64,000 bases of DNA, taken from Pterois miles (taxonomy: Eukaryota > Chordata > Actinopteri > Perciformes > Scorpaenidae). Where the stretch lies: positions 11,016,001 through 11,080,000 of the forward strand of contig CAMQGK010000565.1 in the NCBI GenBank assembly GCA_947000775.1, written 5' to 3'. The notes beneath the pieces were generated by a model. It was not told where the DNA came from and searched no databases. It was given only the letters and a program-made list of their open reading frames with translations. Below, in pieces: positions 23,188-33,627 of the stretch. Numbering within the stretch: position 1 is the first letter of the stretch; every line of letters starts with the position of its first letter. The position numbers were made by a program, and so were the translations under genes.

Positions 23188-26038
23188 GTAAGAAACTGAG
23201 ACCGAGATCAGATGTCATGTTCTTCATTTTTCATATATCAGTTACAGCAAAACAGTCATTGGCAATGAAAATCTTTGATCTCAGGTACCTTCAACAATGC
23301 TCATAAAATATGTACTGTAGATATAAAGTAAAATAATAACCTAAGGCAGAAAATGATGCAGTTAAAATGAATAGAAACATAAGTAAATACAAAATAATAA
23401 TGGAACTAAATTTGTAATTTTGTTGACAGTATTTCAGATGGGAAAACTGAATGTACACAGGATGTAGTATATGTACACAGAGGTGAGAACAGAGACGCAG
23501 TATGTAATAATGAGAAGCACTAAAAATACACAGTATATACAGCGGTGTAGACAGGGGTGTAGTATGTATAGACGATAGTAATATATACTGTATATGCACA
23601 CAGAGGTGTGTCAGTTTGTGGTATGTAAAGTGTATAAAGGTAAAGTGATGAGTTGAGGAGTTCAGCAGTCTCATGGTCTGGTATTTGGGGCTGATGTGTT
23701 ATTGATTATCTTCAGATCAGAGCAGCCCTGCAGGCAAAATCAGAATATTTTTAGTATCATTGGACTAAAATCCATAATAACCTTTCATCTTATTGTAATC
23801 CAAGTGCTCTGAGAGAAAACTCGACTTCTGAAACTGAAATCTGAAATCTAGCCTGTGACGGGAGACTTTGACCAATCACAGGTCATTTCAGAGGGAGTGT
23901 TCCTATTGGCTGAGCTCCAGCTGGTGGGCGGTGCTTGGTAGTTCCTCATCAGATCTCAACATGGCTGGCGGGTCACAAACTGTCTCATTTAACAGCTAAA
24001 CAGTAGCTACAAGATGTTTCTGAAAACGTGAGGAGGGAAATAGTCAGTAACAGAATATTGATTCATATTTGATCAATTTGATCAGAGTTCAGAGTGACTG
24101 ACAGCTGCTCAGAGAGGGCAGACTCCTGATCAGATCTGATTGGTTGTTTTCCTCCAGTCTGTGAAATCTTGCAGATGTCGTTAGGGGCACCGAGGACACA
24201 GAGGAACATGACTTTTTTTCAGATTACCTGTCAATTTGCACACTGCAGCTTTAACGTTAAATCTGAAATAAATCTACGACTGTTTGACATTGATAAAAAA
24301 TGAGACAAGCTCAGACAGGGTTTTAACTGATCCAGAATCTGTGAAAATATAAATCACTCCTGTGGCCTTCATAGAAAACGTGTCCTCACACTGAGGTGTT
24401 TCTCTTTCCAAAACTTTCAAAACAAAAAATGCTCATTAAAGAGAATCATCTAATTTCAGTCACTATCGCCGAAAGGTTTTTACACCTTGTCTGAGCACAC
24501 GAGTCCTGCTGAAGCAAAGTTAATCAAGTTTTGGTGTCTTCAGTTCACGTTTTTCTCTTTAGCTTTTATTTCACTCTCAGTGATCACTCAGCATCTGTGA
24601 GGGCAAGGGCAGACATTTGAATTCAAATTTAGTCTTTTCTTTGTGTCTGTTTACCTCTCTGTGTCACATCCATCGGCCTTTAAAGGCAACAACAGATAGA
24701 TTGAGCATCTTCTGTGTTTTATTGATTGTGACTGAGGGGGCTGATGCTTGATTGAGTGTTTGACAACATTTCTGAAATCGTGACAGTGTGAAAAACATTC
24801 GGCTTATTTACTCTGTCAAACCAAGATGTCTGCAGGAGGTGAGACATCTGCTCACTTGTGCAACGTGAGGAAAACATTATTATAAACTCGGGTGTTTGGT
24901 GGATTATTGCTCTGTTGTTACCATGCTAATTGTCACTGTATTTTACGCTTGTAGGGATCATGTATTTGTGGGATGAGCCGCACAGCTGATTATGTGAGAT
25001 ATGCCAGACCACAGGATCACAACGTGATCCGGTTCTTTCTGGAAAGTCAGCCTTTTAAAACCCAAACTCCTCATCTCTTCTCTGACGATTTAGACATCAG
25101 ATGATGGGCAGCTCAGAACCAGAGTCAGTACCAACGCTGTTTTAGCATCGGCTGAGAACTCTGGCAAATCTCACTTTGGCGCTAACCACATAATCAGCTG
25201 GACGTCACCGTGAAGGTAGATAAACAGGCTTTCCAACGATATGTATAATCCACCAAAAGAATGTATTAAAAAGCAGTATTAAAGACTGACTTCATCAGCA
25301 TCAAACTATTTGACACAGGCTATCTAATAATAACAATAATAATAATAATTATGCATTTTATTTATAGGCATATTTCTGGACACTCAAGGTCACCTTACAT
25401 CATAAAAACAAACACAGAGTTTAAGTAAATAAAATAGCAATAAAATACAATGTAAAAACAATTTAAAACAAACACAGTTTAAGTAAAAAAAAATAGCCAT
25501 AAAATACAATTTAAAAAGATTTAAGACAATAGAAAAGAGAAAAATGAGCAACAGAGTTGTGGTCAGATGGAGTGAGCTAATCTAAACAGCTGAGTTTGGA
25601 TTTAAAAGGGGGGGATGGAGTTAGTATTACGGAGGTCAGGTGGGGGAGAGGTCCAGAGCTGATGGTAACAAGGAGAGATGGATGGAGGAGGACCTGAAGG
25701 TGTGGACGGGTGTGGCAACATGGAGGAGGTCAGAGAGAGATGGAGGGCCGAGGTTGACTCTGATGAAGACGCAGTTGGCGTGGAAACGTTAGTCTGTAAT
25801 GAAGTTTACCGCCTTAAATCGGTGTGCTCTCTCCTGTTACGAGACACTGTGAAACGGCTGAACCTCCTTTCTTAACTCATAATGAAACTGCAATATAGAA
25901 AGTCCATATTAACTGTCTATAAACCACTACAGTCTGTGCTTCCTGCATAAATCCAGAGCTCTGTGAGACAAAAGGAGCTCTGAAAACATCTACCTGTGTA
26001 TTTTATCTGTGGATCATCAGTGTGTATGTGTCCTGCAG
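23188..26038 (+). other. cadps2: cadps2 intron between exons at 23121 and 26039
   Basis: Non-coding. At 23290-23680 a block rich in GTACACAGAGGTG/TGTAGTATGTA ends in GTTCAGCAGTCTCATGG and is probably an old retroelement fragment. 25326-25350 is an (ATA)n run. 25360-25800 resembles another fish repeat, with an imperfect local duplication of AAACAAACACAG(A)GTTTAAGTA at 25408-25515. The middle, 23700-25320, shows nothing specific. Confidence 0.6.
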
Positions 26039-26147
26039 GTGAGCCAGTACACGTTCGCCATGTGCAGCTACAGAGAGAAGAAGGCCGAGCCTCAGGAGCT
26101 GATGCAGCTGGAGGGCTACACGGTGGACTACTGCGACCCTCAGCCAG
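26039..26147 (+). CDS. cadps2: cadps2 exon (window exon 7): PH domain, middle
   Basis: 109 nt, starts phase 0, ends with G of a split Gly codon, acceptor TGTCCTGCAG and donor G|GTAGCT. It encodes VSQYTFAMCSYREKKAEPQE then LMQLEGYTVDYCDPQP. The R-E-K-K of SYREKK corresponds, as I recall, to the CAPS1 residues Arg558, Lys560 and Lys561 whose charge reversal abolishes phosphoinositide binding. MQLEGYTVDY is the CADPS2 form. A Cys stands where relatives have Thr in DYTDP. Confidence 0.94.
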
Positions 26148-26283
26148 GTAGCTGAGCTCACCTGAGCCGCCTCACTGGCACGGCCACCGCTCAGGGCTTC
26201 AGGCTGCATTCACACCAGATCAGGCTTTACAGCCCATTCATTTTGAATGTGGCGGTGTGTTTGGGCTGCGACAGCTGCCCCAG

Positions 26284-26922
26284 GCAGTGTTTCCAACTCC
26301 TCAGTAACGACGGTGGCTATCGGCCGTCCTAAAAGTCGTTAGAAGTCGCTAAATGGCTTCAACACTTAATTTGAATAATTGGCCACGTGATTGAAATTGT
26401 AATGAAGGCTGTAGGAGAGAGGAGTAACGCTGTGGGAGAGACAAAACATTTTTTAGTTTACTTTTCTTAAGTTTGTTTTTTAACATTATGGTCCACTTAG
26501 GAGCCTACACGTCACAGTAAAACATGAACATTTTTAACCATAACATTTTTTTTAAAGACTTTTGTATCTGAACAATCTAAATGGACCAAAAAGAGAAGCA
26601 GTGTGTCAAATGCAGTGATTTATTTAAGACGAAGAAAATTTTACATTTAGGTCCCATCGTAACTGTCAAGCCAGGGTGGGATCAGCCAGCGGACGAGGAC
26701 TGGGCTGAGTGCTTTGGGATGGGGGAGGGGTCCACGGCAGCGCCCGCTGCCCGTTGAGAAACTTAACACTGCTTTCACGTCAGCGACTCCAAAAGTCTCC
26801 AATAACGCCAGAAAAAGTCACTAGATTTGTCAGTAGTTTTTTTTTTTTTTTTTTTTGAAAACGAGTCACTAGAAAGGGTCTGAAAACTCACTAAATATGG
26901 CGACAAAGTTGACAACACTGGT
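26284..26922. mobile_element. hAT-like non-autonomous DNA transposon with inverted ends
   Basis: Left end CAGTGTTTCCAACT, right end AGTTGACAACACTG: a 14-bp inverted repeat with one mismatch. Flanking 8-mers GCCCCAGG and GTCCTAAG differ only by three transitions, fitting an aged 8-bp target-site duplication as in the hAT superfamily. Its right half (GAGTGCTTTGGGA ... AACACTG) is repeated in direct orientation at 33168-33387. No transposase is present. Confidence 0.65.
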
Positions 26923-28344
26923 CCTAAGGGATGCCAGAAAAATACAGCGGTGGTCAGTCACGTAACCGGTGATCCAGAGCTGTACAGCCCAGCCGTCAGG
27001 GACAAAAAACATTAATCGGCCCAGTTAATGGGCCGATACCTGGGCTCTGGGTGTCACCCGATACCGAGTACTGACCCAGTATACCAGTGTTTAACTAATA
27101 GGCTGTATGCCTCACTGTGGGGAAATGACTGGGATCAATCTCTTACATGTAACATTCGGGCCACATGGGGAACGTCAGCGGCGCGTGGCGGTTGGAGAAG
27201 CTGTTATTTATTTTATTTTGGCGTCCATGTTAACAGGTTAGGGCAGCCACACTGTGAGCAGAGCTGCACGACACTCCCAACAACGACAGTGAAAATGATC
27301 GTTTCACAGTATATTGACACCATATCAGCAACATTACTACAGTGCTTATGTCTAGACATCTGTAGGATGTCACAGACAAGAAAATTTCAGAATAAAAGCC
27401 CTCAAGCTCGTTTTCTGTGGTCAGAATTCCTTCATTTGTTACCACGAGGCTTTTATTCTGAAATATGTGCAGGACAGTGTTGTAGAACATGCAGTTACTT
27501 TCACGGCTCCATGAATGAGTAAAGTACCAGGTTTTAATTGTGGGTTAATGCTATTTACATATGAACACACATTTCTTGACCTTTTCTGTCTAAAATATGT
27601 TTAAAAGACATTTCTTATGAAATTAAATGGTCATTATGAAAGGTACACTCAGCAGCAGAAACGCTGCCGGTATGGACGCCACATGCGAGCGCCACGCAAA
27701 ATAAGTAAATCATACACAAAAATCTTCAAAATTATTCAGCTATTTCAGTCAGTGTCGACCCGATAGATAAATAAATGAGAATGATTTAAAAGACGTGCGG
27801 TTGTGAACTGTAATTATAATGCTGCCATGTCGCCAAGTGAGACTGCGTTCAAGGTCATCATGTCTTTGTCATACGTTTGGAAAATGTTGAAGCTTCTTTG
27901 GCTGAATCCGACCTCCAGACTCACTGACATAGTCTTTGTACGTCTGCACGAGCTTCACGCCGTCAGTCATCAAGTCATCCAGTCTACAAGAGGCTTAAAG
28001 TGGACTTTGTGTGAATTATCCTCGAATCAGTGCAGCACTGATGGAGCTGAAGTCCTGTTGTCACGTCCAGACCAGCCACTGTATCGCTCAATGCAATGAA
28101 ATATTTGTCTCTGTAAAAACGAAGCGTGAAGCAGAACAAATAGCTGCTATGAAAATGTTCCCGTGTGGCAGCCTGAGTACTATCGCTGCGTTTCAGACAA
28201 CTATGGGACTGTTTATATTATACAGACGATAAACATCACAGATCATCAGCAACACAACAATAAATGTGATAAACATGATAGAACTTAATGTCATTTCCTG
28301 CTATGAGGAGCCGTCAGTTTGCTCATTAACCTGATTTTAACTAG

Positions 28345-28614
28345 TACACAACTTTTATTATTGTCCTTCTCCTCCTCCTTCTTCTCCTCCTCTTCCCACT
28401 CCTTCTGTCTCCTCCCCTTCTTCTCCTCCTCCCACTCCTTCTTCGTCTTCTTCCTCCTACTCTTCCCCTTCTTCTCCTCTTATACTCCTCCTTCTTCCTC
28501 TTCCTTCTTCTTCTTCCTCCTCATCTTTGTCCTTCCCCATCTTTTTCTCCTCCTCCCTCTCCTCTTCCTCTTCTCCTCCTCCCACTCCTTCTCCTCCTCC
28601 TCCTCCTCCTCCTC
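28345..28614 (+). promoter_or_regulatory. cadps2: 270-nt AG-free pyrimidine tract before a splice acceptor
   Basis: From just after the AG at 28343-28344 to the acceptor AG at 28615-28616 no AG dinucleotide occurs. From 28363 the strand is almost purely C/T, (TCC)n/(TTC)n with scattered A or G. It is an oversized polypyrimidine tract and AG-exclusion zone for the exon at 28617. The branch point could be CCTAC near 28457 or, unusually far away, TTTTAAC near 28338. The mirror-like CT sequence could also form triplex DNA. Confidence 0.8.
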
Positions 28615-28616
28615 AG

Positions 28617-28817
28617 GTCTGCAGGGCGGCCGGGTGTTCTTTAACGCAGTGAAGGAGGGCGACCTGGTGATGTTTGCCAGTGATGACGAGCAGGACCGAA
28701 CCCTGTGGGTCCAGGCCATGTACCGAGCCACCGGACAGTCCTACAAACCGGTCCCCCCGCCGCAGAACAAAACCACAAACTGCAGAGGAGGACTCCCAAA
28801 ACCAGCGTCCCCCATCA
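28617..28817 (+). CDS. cadps2: cadps2 exon (window exon 8): end of PH domain and linker
   Basis: 201 nt. The first two bases (GT) complete Gly, then 66 codons, then A of a split Ser. Acceptor CCTCAG, donor A|GTAGGT. It encodes LQGGRVFFNAVKEGDLVMFA, SDDEQDRTLWVQAMYRATGQ (the C-terminal PH helix) and SYKPVPPPQNKTTNCRGG then LPKPASPI, a family-variable linker. The open frame extending 300 nt upstream is the translated CT tract (poly Ser/Phe/Leu) and is intron, not protein. The donor's +3 to +6 bases (AGGT) deviate from the usual RAGT. Confidence 0.93.
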
Positions 28818-28850
28818 GTAGGTTCAGTTTCTCTCTGGGGTTGTTTTTAG

Positions 28851-30685
28851 TACTACGATTAACCTCTATGGTTAGCCACTACGATTAGACAATACTATGG
28901 TTAGCCTCTATGGTTAGCCACTACGATTAGCCACTATGGTTAGCCTCTATGGTTAGCCACTACGATTAGCCACTACGATTAGCCACTATGGTTAGCCTGT
29001 ATGGTTAGCCACTACGATTAGCCACTACGATTAGCCACTATGGTTAGCCTCTATGGTTAGCCACTACGATTAGCCACTACGATTAGCCACTATGGTTAGC
29101 CTGTATGGTTAGCCACTACGATTAGCCACTACGATTAGACACTATGGTTAGCCTGTATGGTTAGCCACTACGATTAGCCACTACGATTAGACACTATGGT
29201 TAGCCTGTATGGTTAGCCACTACGATTAGACACTACGATTAGACACTATGGTTAGCCTGTATGGTTAGCCACTACGATTAGACACTATGGTTAGCCTCTA
29301 TGGTTAGCCACTACGATTAGCCACTATGGTTAGCCTCTATGGTTAGCCACTACGACTAGCCACTATGGTTAGCCTCTATGGTTAGCCACTACGATTAGCC
29401 ACTATGGTTAGCCTCTATGGTTAGCCACTACGATTAGCCACTATGGTTAGCCTCTATGGTTAGCCACTACGATTAGCCACTACGATTAGCCACTACGACT
29501 AGCCACTACGATTATCCAGTATGGTTAGCCACTACGATTAGCCTCTATGGTTAGCCACTACGATTATACCTCTATGGTTAGCCACTACGATTATACCTCT
29601 ATGGTTAGCCACTACAATTAGCCTCTATGGTTAGCCTCTACGATTAGCCTCAATGGTTAGCCACTACAATTAGCCTCTATTGTTAGCCTCTATGGTTAGC
29701 CACTACGATTAGCCTCTATGGTTAGCCTCTACGATTAGCCTCAATGGTTAGCCACTACGATTAGCCTCTATTGTTAGCCTCTATGGTTAGCCACTACGAT
29801 TAGCCTCTATGGTTAGCCTCTATGGTTAGCCACTACGATTAGCCTCTATGGTTAGCCTCTATGGTTAGCCACTACGATTAGCCTCTATGGTTAGCCACTA
29901 CCATTATAGAAGAAGAAGAAGAAGAAGATATTCCTTTATTAGTCCCACAGTGGGGAAATTCAGTTTTACACTCTGTTGTTCACAGTACACAGTACATAGT
30001 ACATATACATGTCAATGGAGAGATGTCAGAGTGAGGGGGCTGCTCCTGACAAGCGCCCAGAGCAGTTGGGGGTTTGGTGCCTTGCTCAGGGGCAGGTAAA
30101 CTGGCACCTCTCCAGCAACCAGTTGGTCTTGGTCCATGGGGGATTTGAACCCAGGTCCTCCACATCCTAACCCAAGTCCTTACGGACTGAGCTACTGCCG
30201 CCCCCATATATACCTCTATGGTTAGCCACTACAGCCAGTATGGTTAGCCACTACGATTAGCCTCTATGGTTAGCCACTACAATTAGCCTCTATGGTTGGC
30301 CACTACGATTAGCCTCTATGGTTAGCCACTACCATTATACCTCTATGGTTAGCCACTACGATTAGCCAGTATGGTTAGCCACTACGATTAGCCTCTATGG
30401 TTAGCCACTACAATTAGCCTCTATGGTTAGCCACTACAATTAGCCTCTATGGTTAGCCTCTATGGTTAGCCACTACAATTAGCTTCTATGGTTAGCCACT
30501 ACAATTAGCCACAACAATTAGCCTCTGTGGTTAGCCACTACGATTAGCCTCTATGGTTAGCCACTACGATTAGCCTCTATGGTTAGCCACTACGATTAGC
30601 CTCTATGGTTAGCCACTACCATTATACCTCTATGGTTAGCCACTACAATTAGCCTCTATGGTTAGCCTCTATGGATAGCCTATGG
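28851..30685 (+). repeat. 13-bp minisatellite, about 118 copies, interrupted by a SINE
   Basis: The unit is CWCTAYGRTTAGC, alternating mostly between CTCTATGGTTAGC and CACTACGATTAGC, with higher-order patterns of 26 and 39 bp. It occupies 28851-29908 and 30206-30685 (about 1,538 bp of array) and starts 33 nt after the exon donor at 28818. Variant units such as CCATTATACC mark local homogenisation. It has no spacers and is not a CRISPR array. Confidence 0.96.
29909..30205 (-). mobile_element. tRNA-derived SINE inserted inside the minisatellite
   Basis: The minus strand begins GGGGCGGCAGTAGCTCAGTC with A box TAGCTCAGTCCGTAAGG and B box GGGTTCAAATCCC. The body contains TGCCCCTGAGCAAGGCACC and the 3' end is GTGGGACTAATAAAGG plus (TTC)n. 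It is flanked by ACCATTATA on the left and ATATATACCTC on the right, fitting insertion into an array unit ACCATTATACCTC with a short imperfect target duplication. The 3' end resembles the fragment at 50790-50873. Confidence 0.88.
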
Positions 30686-31084
30686 GACTAAGTAGCTTTC
30701 TGCTACTTCTGCTACCTCACCGGAAGTTCAGGCCACAATGGTTTCTACTGTGACTGTACTGAGGATAAGGTGATAAGTTGCAGGACTCGACACATGTTGC
30801 TGGACATTTGCAGGAGAACGAACAAAAATGTGGACACGTCTTGTAAAGATGTTGCTCCACAGCGCTCCAAGTGGTCAAAAACACGACAGAGTTCCTTTAG
30901 GTTTCCATTTTCTTTTCACCTTTACATCTTTTATCCTGTTATTTTTTTCCGCATATCTTTCGTTCTTCACCTTCTTTTCCTCATTTGTTCTTTCTTTCTT
31001 CCAAGTTTTGTATTTCCTCTTTGCTTTCTTTGCCTCCTCTTCCTCCGTTTCATTCATTAATCTGTGTGTGGAGGATGGCGGCCA

Positions 31085-31293
31085 GAGCATTTTGGACACG
31101 GAGAGCTTCATACTGAGAGCTGATTATGGCATCATTTGTGTAATTTGGCGCGGCGGCGGCCCGTTCTCGCCGCCGCTCGTTAGCGTTTAATGGAATAGAT
31201 TGAAGCGTTAATGGCGAGAGGTGCTGACATGCTGTTTGCAGGAGGAAATAGAAAGTGTCCCTGAAAAAGCTCTTAACTGGGTGCTAAGTGATG

Positions 31294-31354
<61 letters not shown>

Positions 31355-31470
31355 GGGCTTGGCAGAAAGTCGTTCTCACTTTAATAATGATTGTATCGGT
31401 GAACCTGAATCTCCGCCTGAGCTCGCCCTGCAGGCGTTTCTGTTAGAAATGAAATGTGGAGGTTAAATAA
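31085..31470. other. Non-repetitive block around a (TG)n, candidate regulatory element
   Basis: Contains ATTATGGCATCATTTGTGTA, CGTTAGCGTTTAATGG and AGCGTTAATGGCGAG, then, after the microsatellite, CTTTAATAATGATTG. It is single-copy in the window, with homeodomain-like TTAAT cores. Conservation is untested. Confidence 0.25.
31297..31351. repeat. (TG)n dinucleotide microsatellite
   Basis: About 27 uninterrupted TG units. Confidence 0.97.
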
Positions 31471-31927
31471 CTGCATGTGTACACACTGGCAAGCACTTAC
31501 ATGACCACACACACTAAGACGGTGTTATTTGACATTAATAAAATCATGCTTCTCCCATCTTGACTTCGGCTAAAATGGGTGCATTTTGAAGGTCTCTGTT
31601 TGAAGGTTAATAACAGGCGAGACAATGAGAGCAGAGACACAACACGTCTCCTTTGTTTGTTTCCAGTTCACGACTGTTTTCAGCTTTGTGTCTTTGGAAG
31701 CATTTCGTCACACAAAGCACCAGCAGGCAGCGGCATCACATTTTATTGATCGGTGTGTATGAGAGCAAATAATGAAGCTGTGTACGCGTGGAAGTCTCAA
31801 TAGAGACTCACACATAGCAGGTTTCCTGGCTGTCATTGTTGCCACTGTGAATGGATCCTCAGCTTCTGTTTTCAGGGATCAGCTGTCTTCCACTTGTTTA
31901 CCAGCTGATGTCTCAATGTTCTCACAT

Positions 31928-32453
31928 TGAGGCTACGTCCACACTAATACGTTTTTATTTCACATCGCCATCTTAAAAGGTCTCCCTCGAGATGAGCATT
32001 TTAGGGCCATTTAAGAATTAATTTCCGTCCACACTACCACACCTGAAAACGCATGACTGTTCCCGTAACCTGGCCGAACCAATGTCAGTCAACGAACAGC
32101 AGCGACAAAAAAATAAGACCAGAGGTTACTTTGATTGGACCGCCGATGAGGTGGAGCTGTTCCTGAAAGTAACACACAAGTATCAGGCGCTCCAACAAAA
32201 CACAGCAGATGTTTGTTTTCATCTGTGATAGAGGTCTGACGAATCAAGGCACATCATGACTGGTGAGACCCAATCGGGAAGCAAAGGTCTCAGTTTTAAT
32301 CACAACCCCAGAGTTTTAAAACTAAAACGGAGTCAGCAGCTTTTTCAAACTCTGTTTTAGGGGGCTTGAAAATGCCAGAGCAGTGTGGGCTCTGGGCGTA
32401 AACGTAGCAAAAGTTAGGCGTTTTAAAATGCACAATTGTGAATTTAGCCTCAG
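31928..32453. mobile_element. Short DNA transposon with TGAGGCTA ends and a Myb-like ORF remnant
   Basis: Ends TGAGGCTA and TAGCCTCA form a perfect 8-bp inverted pair, with further similarity inward (GTCCACACTA). Between them, 32121-32228 (+) reads RGYFDWTADEVELFLKVTHK and then stops. W-T-x-D-E-V-E-L-x-L is the opening of Myb/SANT-like DNA-binding proteins of fish PIF/Harbinger-type transposons, as I recall. No nuclease ORF remains. Confidence 0.5.
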
Positions 32454-32780
32454 GCAGGTTTTTAATCACAAAAATGATCCTTTTTGTTCTTGCAGTAGAC
32501 ACATGCACATGTATGTGTAAATAAGCTCTTTCTCTCGCTTCACCACTCACTTCCCATGTACAAACTCACTCTACGACGGGGGGGCAGTTATTGTTGCTGG
32601 GGGCCAAACAAATACAGTCAGACGTAACCTCTATTGTATCACTATAGAAAATGTACTGGACACTTATTTTTCAGTATTTATGATGCTGAAAATCCCTCCA
32701 AACAGCAGATTATTAATAAAATGACATTATATACAGGAGTCTGTGAACCGTACAGGACTGACTGTTAAGGGTAGTGTTAA

Positions 32781-32870
32781 TTTAACTTAACATTAACACT
32801 TATATTTAACATTTAACTTAACATTAACACTTATATTTAACATTTAACTTTACTTAACATTAACTCTTCC
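32781..32870 (+). repeat. 31-bp tandem repeat, about 2.7 copies
   Basis: The unit contains TTTAACTTAACATTAACACT and TATATTTAACA. It is short and AT-rich. Confidence 0.85.
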
Positions 32871-33167
32871 ATTTCCTTCTCTGGTTCCTGCAGCTTTGTA
32901 AAGTCCTCTCTGCTTTAGTATCTCAGCCAGCAGCCCCTCGGCTCCAGACAGGTTTCTGGATTTTTCTGCATGTTTTGTCTCAAAGTGACAGTTCTAGTTG
33001 TTTTCTTTGAATTCAGACACATGTATGTTGCAAACTAAGCTCACAGCTTTACGCTGTAACCTCCACGTAAAACTACTTTGCAGTCCATGAGTTATTATAG
33101 ACGTGCTGCTGGAGGGACCGCTGCCTGTGGACCAGGACTGGACTGCCTGTGGACCAGGACTGGACCC

Positions 33168-33387
33168 CCTGTGAGTGCTTTGGGACTGGGGAGGGGTCCA
33201 CAGCAGCACCCGCTGCTTGTTGAGAAGAGGAAGAACGATACCTACTTTCACATCAGTCTCCAGGAGTCACCAATAACGCCAGAAAAAGTCGCTAGATTTG
33301 TCGCTTGTTGCTCTTTTGAAAAAGAGCTGCTAGAGGGGTCTGAAAACTCGCTAACTATCGCAACTGTCGCTAAGTTGGCAACACTGC
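33168..33387. repeat. Partial copy of the 26284-26922 element (right half)
   Basis: GAGTGCTTTGGGACTGGGGA, GGGGTCCACAGCAGC, CACCAATAACGCCAGAAAAA and TAAGTTGGCAACACTG match the right half of the hAT-like element in direct orientation. Confidence 0.65.
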
Positions 33388-33552
33388 AGCTTCAGCAGGT
33401 GACGCTACTTCAAACATCACTCACGTCAATTTACATCAGTGTCAAGTGTGACAGGAAGAAACACACTAACATACACCAGCATTTCAAAACAAAAACTATT
33501 TTCTTTAGTTAGTTTTTTTTTTCAGTTTCATACGTAAAATTGTGTGGTTTGT

Positions 33553-33627
33553 CTGAGACCTCCCGGGCCGGACAGAACCATCACAAGGCCCGGATCCGGC
33601 CTGCGGGCCGGTGTACTGCCCAGGTCT
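33553..33627 (-). mobile_element. hAT (Charlie-like) transposon terminus
   Basis: The minus strand reads CCAGACCTGGGCAGTACACC, then GGCCCGCAGGCCGGATCC and TTGTGATGGTTCTGTCCGGC. Repeated GGCCCGC/CCGGCCC motifs after a short CAG...GGGCAG start are the usual terminal region of vertebrate hAT-Charlie elements. Only the end is present. Confidence 0.5.

Larger units (their letters stand above)
26148..28616 (+). other. cadps2: cadps2 intron between exons at 26039 and 28617
   Basis: Non-coding. It contains a hAT-like element at 26284-26922, a repeat-like block near 27000-27530 with an open frame of 164 codons that I judge spurious, and a remarkable pyrimidine tract at 28345-28614 directly before the acceptor. 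Confidence 0.7.

Noticed and set aside
23291..23674. 127-codon hydrophobic minus-strand frame
   Set aside because: Derived from tandemly similar GTACACAGAGGTG/TGTAGTATGTA sequence; composition is dictated by the repeat and it has no gene context.
27028..27522. 164-codon plus-strand frame
   Set aside because: No recognisable domain, it lies in repeat-like sequence, and the Cys/Trp-rich composition looks like chance translation.
28319..28888. 189-codon frame rich in Ser/Phe/Leu that runs into PH-domain sequence
   Set aside because: The N-terminal part is the translated CT tract. The acceptor CCTCAG at 28616 and the phase of the previous exon place the coding start at 28617.
28851..30685. CRISPR-like or telomere-like array (GGTTAG core)
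   Set aside because: Units are contiguous 13-mers without spacers, and the unit is not TTAGGG; it is an ordinary minisatellite in a vertebrate intron.
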